This document shows, piece by piece, positions 59,166-64,000 of a stretch of 64,000 nt of DNA (within the stretch, counting starts at the first letter, position 1; each line of letters begins with the position of its first letter). Source of the stretch: Planctomycetota bacterium. Lineage in GTDB: Bacteria > Planctomycetota > UBA1135 > GCA-002686595. The position numbers were made by a program, and so were the translations under genes. The DNA lies in the NCBI GenBank assembly GCA_020638875.1, contig JACKHS010000002.1, forward strand, positions 1 to 64,000, given 5' to 3'. The notes under the pieces are model-generated. The model was not told the origin of the DNA, did not search any database, and worked only from the letters and a program-made list of their open reading frames with translations.

Positions 59166-60578
59166 ATGCGCGTCCGCGTCCGAGAGGTGTCCTTCCGCCT
59201 GAGCGACTGCCGCACGCGGCTGCCCTTCCGCTTCGGCATCCACACGATGACCGCGGCGCCGACGCTCACCGCGCGCGTCGAGCTCGAGGGCGAGGCCGGC
59301 GCCGCGACGGGCTACTCCGCCGAGCTGCTCGTGCCCAAGTGGTTCGAGAAGGACCCCGCGAAGAGCCTGGCCGAGGACGAACGCGCGCTCGTCGCCAGCG
59401 CGCGCGCCGCGGCCGAGGCCTTCGCCGCCGCCGGCGAGGGCAGCGCCTTCGAGCTGTGGCACGCGGCCTACCGCGCGCGCGTCGCGGCGGCGCCGGTCGA
59501 CGCGCCCGACCGCCTCGTGCGCGGCTTCGGCGTGGCGCTGGTCGAGCGCGCGGTGCTCGACGCGGCGTGTCGCGCGGCGGACGCGAGCTTCTTCGACGCG
59601 CTGAAGCGCGACCTCTTCGGCGTGCGGCCCGGCGCGCTGTACCCCGAGCTCGCCGACTGGGACCTCGCCGCCTCGCTCCCCGACGCGCCGGCGCGCCGCG
59701 TCGCCGTGCGGCACACCGTGGGGCTGGTCGACGCGCTGCGGCCCGAAGACGTCGCTGCGCGCATCGACGACGGCCTGCCCGAGTGTCTGGTCGAGGACGT
59801 GCGCGCCTACGGGCTGCGCTACTTCAAGCTCAAGCTGTGCGGCGAGCTCGAGGCCGACCTCGCGCGCACGCTGACCTTCGGCGAGGTGTTACGCGACGAG
59901 GCGCCGCCCGGCTGGCGCTTCACCGTCGACGGGAACGAGCAGTTCCGCGACGCGCGCGACCTCGTCGCCTTCTTCGACGCGCTCGCCGACGCGCCCGGCG
60001 GCCTCGCGCTGCTCGACGCGCTGCTCTACGTCGAGCAGCCGCTGCCGCGCGCGCTCAGCCTCGGCGACGGCGCGCGCACCGGCCTCGCCGCGTTGCGCGA
60101 GGTCGCGCCGGTGATCCTCGACGAGGCCGACCACGGCCTCGAGGCCCTGCCGCGCGCGCTCGACCTCGGCTACGGCGGCGTCTCGGTCAAGAACTGCAAG
60201 GGCGTGCTGCGCGCGCTCTGCGCCCGCGGCCTGTGCGAGCGCCGCGGCGCCTTCCAGTCCGGCGAGGACCTCACGAACCTCGGCGTGCTCGCGTTGCAGC
60301 AGGACCTCGCCACGATGGCCGCCCTCGGCCTCCCGCACGTCGAGCGCAACGGCCACCACTACTTCCGCGGCCTCGACCACCTCCCTCCGCGCGAGGCCGC
60401 CGCCGCCGCCGCCGCGCACCCCGACCTCTGGCGCACGACCGACCGCGGCGTCGCGCTGCGCCTCGACCACGGCGAGCTCGCCCTCGACTCGCTGCAGGGA
60501 GTCGGCTACGGCTACGCCTGCGAGATCGACTGGGCGGCGCGGGCGCCGCTCGAGGACGACGCCCCCACTCCCGCCTGA
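59166..60578 (+). CDS. Enolase-superfamily (mandelate racemase-like) enzyme
   Basis: A 470-residue member of the enolase superfamily, which abstracts a proton next to a carboxylate in a Mg-dependent barrel. Visible pieces: capping region RLPFRFGIHTMTAAPTL, YFKLKLCG (KxK catalytic lysines), FTVDGNEQF (first metal Asp), LYVEQPLPR (Glu), VILDEADHGLEALP (third ligand) and GVSVKNCKGVLRA (opposite-face Lys). It is longer than usual by about 80 residues, with a C-terminal region rich in His (ERNGHHYFRGLDHLPP). First gene of a catabolic operon; substrate probably an acid sugar, by inference. Confidence 0.82.
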   Translation: MRVRVREVSFRLSDCRTRLPFRFGIHTMTAAPTLTARVELEGEAGAATGYSAELLVPKWFEKDPAKSLAEDERALVASARAAAEAFAAAGEGSAFELWHAAYRARVAAAPVDAPDRLVRGFGVALVERAVLDAACRAADASFFDALKRDLFGVRPGALYPELADWDLAASLPDAPARRVAVRHTVGLVDALRPEDVAARIDDGLPECLVEDVRAYGLRYFKLKLCGELEADLARTLTFGEVLRDEAPPGWRFTVDGNEQFRDARDLVAFFDALADAPGGLALLDALLYVEQPLPRALSLGDGARTGLAALREVAPVILDEADHGLEALPRALDLGYGGVSVKNCKGVLRALCARGLCERRGAFQSGEDLTNLGVLALQQDLATMAALGLPHVERNGHHYFRGLDHLPPREAAAAAAAHPDLWRTTDRGVALRLDHGELALDSLQGVGYGYACEIDWAARAPLEDDAPTPA

Positions 60579-60579
60579 C

Positions 60580-62019
60580 ATGGACTTCAAGACCCCCGGA
60601 CAGCACAAGCGCTTCGAGGACTTCGCGGAGCACTGGCGCGGCGTGGCGCCGGATCTGGGGGTCGACGAGGTGGTGCGCGGGGCCGAGGGGCCGCTCGGGG
60701 CGGCGCTCGAGGTCGGAGGGCGCGTGCTCGCGAACCGCTTCGTCGTGCACCCGATGGAAGGGTGGGACGGGACGGAGAGCGGGCTGCCGAGCGCGCTGAC
60801 GCTGCGGCGCTGGGCGCGCTTCGGCGGCAGCGGCGCGAAGCTCGTGTGGGGCGGCGAGGCCTTCGCGGTGACCGCCGACGGGCGCGCGAACCCGCGGCAG
60901 CTCTACCTCAACCCGCGCGCCGACGTGCTCGGCGGGCTGCGCGCGCTGCGGGACGTGCTGCGCGCGGCGCACCGCGAGCTGGGCGAGGACCCCGACACGC
61001 TCTACCTCGGCCTGCAGCTCACGCACTCGGGGCGCTTCGCGCGGCCGACGGCCGAGGGCCCCGCGCCGCGCGTCGCCTTCCGCCACCCGGTGCTCGACGC
61101 GCGCGCCGGCGTGACCTCGGACGCGGCGGTGTTGACGGACGACGACCTCGCGACGATCCAGGACGCCTTCGTCGAGGCCGCGCGCGTCGCGCAGGCCGCG
61201 GGCTTCGACTTCGTCGACGTGAAGTGCTGCCACGGCTACCTGCTGCACGAGCTGCTCGCGGCGCGCTCGCGGCCGGGGCCGTACGGCGGCGACCTCGAGG
61301 GGCGCACGCGCTTCTTCCGCGAGACCGTCGCGCGCGTGCGCGCGGCGTGCCCGGGCCTCGACGTCGTGGTGCGCGTGTCGATCGGCGACCTCTTCCCGTT
61401 CAGCAAGGGCGCCGACGGGCGCGGCGAGCCGGCGGGCTGGGAGGCGCAGGTGCCGTACACGTCGGGCTTCGGCGTCGACGAGCGCGATCCGCGCCGCGTG
61501 GACCTCGGCGAGAGCTTCCGCTTCCTCGAGCTCGTCGAGGGCCTCGGCATCCGGCTCGTGAACCTCACGCTCGGCTCGCCGTACTACAACCCGCACCTGC
61601 AGCGGCCGGCGGCCTACCCGCCCTGCGACGGCTACCAGCCGCCCGAGGACCCGCTGCACCAGGTGGCCGAGCACCTGCGCGTCGCGCGCGCGTGCAAGGC
61701 GCGCTTCCCCGGGCTCGCGTTCGTCGGCACGGGCTACACCTACCTGCAGGAGTGGCTGCCGCACGTCGCGCAGCACGAGGTGGGCGGCGGGCACGTCGAC
61801 CTCGTCGGGCTCGGCCGCATGGTGCTGAGCTACCCCGAGCTGCCGCACGACGTGCTGCGCGGGGCGCCGCTCGCGCGCCGCAAGCTCTGTCGCACGTTCA
61901 GCGACTGCACCACCGCGCCGCGCAACGGTATGGTCAGCGGCTGCTACCCGCTCGACGAGCTCTACCGCGACCGCGAGGAGCGCGCGCGGCTCGAGGCGGT
62001 CAAGGAGCGCTTGCGGTGA
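60580..62019 (+). CDS. NADH:flavin oxidoreductase (old yellow enzyme family)
   Basis: A 479-residue FMN-dependent TIM-barrel oxidoreductase. LANRFVVHPMEGWDG opens the barrel, LGLQLTHSGRFARP follows, VDVKCCHGYLLHELLAARSRPGPYGGDLEGRTRFFRE is the family's HGY(L)xxFLSP-type segment, VVRVSIGDLFPF and HVDLVGLGRMVLSYPEL are later strands. The C-terminal CRTFSDCTTAPRNG has two Cys but no full [4Fe-4S] set of the 2,4-dienoyl-CoA reductase type. The ATG lies one base after the enolase-superfamily stop. Confidence 0.87.
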   Translation: MDFKTPGQHKRFEDFAEHWRGVAPDLGVDEVVRGAEGPLGAALEVGGRVLANRFVVHPMEGWDGTESGLPSALTLRRWARFGGSGAKLVWGGEAFAVTADGRANPRQLYLNPRADVLGGLRALRDVLRAAHRELGEDPDTLYLGLQLTHSGRFARPTAEGPAPRVAFRHPVLDARAGVTSDAAVLTDDDLATIQDAFVEAARVAQAAGFDFVDVKCCHGYLLHELLAARSRPGPYGGDLEGRTRFFRETVARVRAACPGLDVVVRVSIGDLFPFSKGADGRGEPAGWEAQVPYTSGFGVDERDPRRVDLGESFRFLELVEGLGIRLVNLTLGSPYYNPHLQRPAAYPPCDGYQPPEDPLHQVAEHLRVARACKARFPGLAFVGTGYTYLQEWLPHVAQHEVGGGHVDLVGLGRMVLSYPELPHDVLRGAPLARRKLCRTFSDCTTAPRNGMVSGCYPLDELYRDREERARLEAVKERLR

Positions 62020-63374
62020 GCGCGCCGTCCGACGACGTGCGCCACCTCGAGGCGCTCGACGCGCGCCCGTTCCTGCCGCGCACGCTCGGCTACCTGCGGC
62101 TGATGGGGCCGGGCTACATGCAGTCGGCGATGACGCTCGGCGGCGGCACGGCCTTCGCGTCGATCTTCGCGGGCGCGGCCTTCGGCTACCAGCTCCTGTG
62201 GGTGGCGCCGCTCGCGATGCTGCTCGGCATCGTCGTGCTCTCGGCGGTCGCGCACCAGACGCTCTCGACCGGCGAGAACCCCTTCCAGGCGATGAAGCGC
62301 CACGCGGGGCCGTTCTTCGCCTACGGCTGGGCCTTCAGCGGCATCGCCTCGTCGGTCATCTGGCAGTTCGCGCAGTACGCGCTGGCGAGCGCGATGCTCG
62401 TCGCGCTGGCGCGCTCGCTGGGCCACGACGTGCCGACGTGGGCGATGGGCCTCGCCGCGCTCGCGTGGTGCATCGGCGTGACGCTGCTGTACGACGCGAC
62501 GCCGCGCCTCGCGCGCGCGTACGAGAACGTCATCAAGGCCATGGTCTGGTTCATCGTCGCGTGCTTCGCGTTCGTGGTCGCGAAGACCGGCGTGCCGCAC
62601 CCCGCCGAGCTCGCCGCCGGCCTCGTGCCCTTCCGCATCCCGGGCGAGAACCAGGGCGTGCACGGCACGACGCTCGTCGTGTCGGGCCTCGCCGCCGCGG
62701 TCGGCGCGAACATGGTCTTCGTCTACCCCTACACGCTGCGCAAGCGCGGCTGGGGGCGCGCGCACCGCCGGCTCGCGCGCGTGGACCTCGGCTTCGGAAT
62801 GTTCGTGCCGTACGCGCTCGCGGCGAGCCTGATGGTCGTCGCGTCGGCGAGCGTCTTCTACTACGGCGACCCGTCGCTGTTCACCGGCAAGGGCATCGCG
62901 CCCGTGCAGGCAGCCGAGATGCTCGCCGCGCCCGACCGCCTGGGCCCGGTCGCGGGGCTGTGGGTCTTCGGCCTCGGCATCCTCGCGATGGCGCTCTCGT
63001 CGATCACGATGCAGATGCTCTGCTCGGGCTTCGCGCTGTGCGAGATGTTCGGCTGGGAGCCGCGCGGCGCGCGCTACAAGCTCGGCATGCTGCTGCCCGC
63101 GGTGGGCGTGCTCGGCGCCGTGTTCTGGAACGACATGAAGCTGTGGGTCGCGGTGCCGACGAACGTCGTGTGCGGTTTCCTGCTGCCGGTCGCCTACGTC
63201 GGCTTCCTCAAGCTGCAGGCGAGCCGCGCCTACCTCGGCGAGGACCGGCCGCGCGGCGCGCTGGGCGCGCTGTGGCTCGCGGGCATGGCGCTGAGCACGC
63301 TGGTGCTCGTCGGCTTCCTCGCGTGGTTCGCGTGGCGCGAGCTCCCGGACTGGCTCGCGAAGGTCGGCGCATGA
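62016..63374 (+). CDS. Nramp-related transporter lacking canonical metal ligands
   Basis: A 452-residue permease with about eleven helices and the Nramp (LeuT-fold) layout. Helix 1 reads GPGYMQSAMTLGGGTAF, where Nramp has GPGF...DPGN: the metal ligands Asp and Asn are Gly42 and Thr45. Helix 6 reads VGANMVFVYPY, where Nramp has the MPH motif: Met is Val234. The rest (FAGAAFGYQLLWVAPLAMLLGI) aligns well. It therefore probably carries something other than Mn/Fe, perhaps the operon's organic substrate. GTG start overlapping the previous stop (GTGA). Confidence 0.8.
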   Translation: MSAPSDDVRHLEALDARPFLPRTLGYLRLMGPGYMQSAMTLGGGTAFASIFAGAAFGYQLLWVAPLAMLLGIVVLSAVAHQTLSTGENPFQAMKRHAGPFFAYGWAFSGIASSVIWQFAQYALASAMLVALARSLGHDVPTWAMGLAALAWCIGVTLLYDATPRLARAYENVIKAMVWFIVACFAFVVAKTGVPHPAELAAGLVPFRIPGENQGVHGTTLVVSGLAAAVGANMVFVYPYTLRKRGWGRAHRRLARVDLGFGMFVPYALAASLMVVASASVFYYGDPSLFTGKGIAPVQAAEMLAAPDRLGPVAGLWVFGLGILAMALSSITMQMLCSGFALCEMFGWEPRGARYKLGMLLPAVGVLGAVFWNDMKLWVAVPTNVVCGFLLPVAYVGFLKLQASRAYLGEDRPRGALGALWLAGMALSTLVLVGFLAWFAWRELPDWLAKVGA

Positions 63375-64000
63375 GAGTCGTCGTCGAAGGCCCGCGCGGT
63401 CCCTACGAGCTCAGCGACGAGGTCCTCGCGCCCTACCTCGACGCGGTCGGCGACGAGCCGCCCGTGCCGGCGCAGCGGCTCGTGTTCGCGGCGGCGCACC
63501 TCGTGATGCGCGCGGAGTACGCGGACGTGCCGCACTCGCTCGCCGCGCCGGGCGCGAGCGCCGAGCTCGCGCGCTGGATCGACTGGGACGCGACGATGGC
63601 GCTGCGCGTCGAGCTCGACCGCCTCGGCTTCGGCATCGCCGAGGCGATGGACACCGCGCAGCGCTTCGACATCGGCTGGGAGACCGCGGCCGAGCTGATC
63701 CGCCGCACGGGCGCGCTCGGCCTCGTGCACGACTTCGTCGCGGGCGCGGGCATCGACCACCTGGGGCCCGCGCCGAGTGAGGACGCGCTCGTCGAGGGCG
63801 TCGCGCACCAGGCGCGCGTGATCCAGGACGCCGGCGGCATCCCGGTGCTCTTGCCGCTCCTGCCGCTCGCGCGCGCGAAGGCGCGCGAGGACGACTACGT
63901 GCGCGTCTACCGCGCCATCGTCGAGCGCTGCGACGGCCCGCTCTTCGTGCACTGGCTGGGCGAGATGTTCCTGCCCGAGCTCGCCGGCTACTTCCCCGGC
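63371..64000 (+). CDS. DUF993-family protein (partial, runs off window)
   Basis: The first 210 residues of a DUF993 protein, a dihydrodipicolinate-synthase-like TIM barrel family of unknown activity. Family stretches: WIDWDATMALRVELDRLGFGIAEAMDTAQR, GWETAAELIRRTGA and YVRVYRAIVERCDGPLFVHWLGEMF. The ATG overlaps the transporter stop (ATGA). An aldolase or lyase step at the end of a sugar-acid pathway would fit the operon but is inference. The 3' end lies beyond 64000. Confidence 0.8.
   Translation, partial: MRVVVEGPRGPYELSDEVLAPYLDAVGDEPPVPAQRLVFAAAHLVMRAEYADVPHSLAAPGASAELARWIDWDATMALRVELDRLGFGIAEAMDTAQRFDIGWETAAELIRRTGALGLVHDFVAGAGIDHLGPAPSEDALVEGVAHQARVIQDAGGIPVLLPLLPLARAKAREDDYVRVYRAIVERCDGPLFVHWLGEMFLPELAGYFPG

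Overview
The window reads as chromosomal DNA of a very GC-rich bacterium of the phylum Planctomycetota. No rRNA or tRNA was seen, so this rests on marker families: a cytochrome-type PSCyt1/DUF1549/DUF1553 protein followed by a Tat-exported DUF1501 protein, a large PVC-type 'membrane-bound dehydrogenase' ending in a CxxCH cytochrome, two double-DUF1080 proteins, Tat-exported Gfo/Idh/MocA and sugar isomerase/epimerase proteins, and a secreted protein with the C-terminal 'QPGLYFQG...FGDGLRC' module. No phage, IS element, CRISPR array or replication origin was found.

Layout. 0-14 kb: porin, metallo-hydrolase, SulP transporter, B3/B4-domain protein, MFS exporter, secreted metalloprotease, UbiB-like kinase, acetyltransferase, a 715-base gene-free stretch packed with hairpins, and a solitary McrB-like ATPase. 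14-24.5 kb: zinc-ribbon membrane protein, YjbQ, a glycosyltransferase broken by two frameshifts, SMUG1-type DNA glycosylase, an inverted pair of decayed outer-membrane-protein fragments, three paralogous membrane proteins with what look like tandem ExbD-like domains, and a frameshifted secreted protein. 24.6-30.5 kb: a sugar-degradation group (isomerase/epimerase, DUF1080, Gfo/Idh/MocA, beta-propeller).

30.4-42.1 kb, all on the minus strand and mostly overlapping: SGNH protein, MDR reductase, an intact ketosynthase III, SDR, acyl-CoA/ACP ligase, acyl carrier protein, a second ketosynthase III lacking all three catalytic residues, two paralogous radical-SAM enzymes and an AlgI-like MBOAT. This looks like an uncharacterised acyl or lipid biosynthesis and transfer cluster and is the best candidate for a new system. 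42.1-53 kb: sulfatase-island-type planctomycete degradation proteins, a double PilZ protein and the PVC dehydrogenase. 53-59 kb: small genes, acnB with a divergent LysR regulator, a GIN-domain lipoprotein and an acetyltransferase. 59.1-64 kb: a catabolic operon (enolase superfamily, old-yellow-enzyme family, Nramp-like transporter without the usual metal ligands, DUF993), cut by the window edge.

A pattern across the window is a TAnnnT box 6-8 bases before the start codon of at least 13 genes on both strands, with no Shine-Dalgarno sequence. This points to widespread leaderless transcripts, and it fixes several start codons, including GTG starts at 5104 and 10826.
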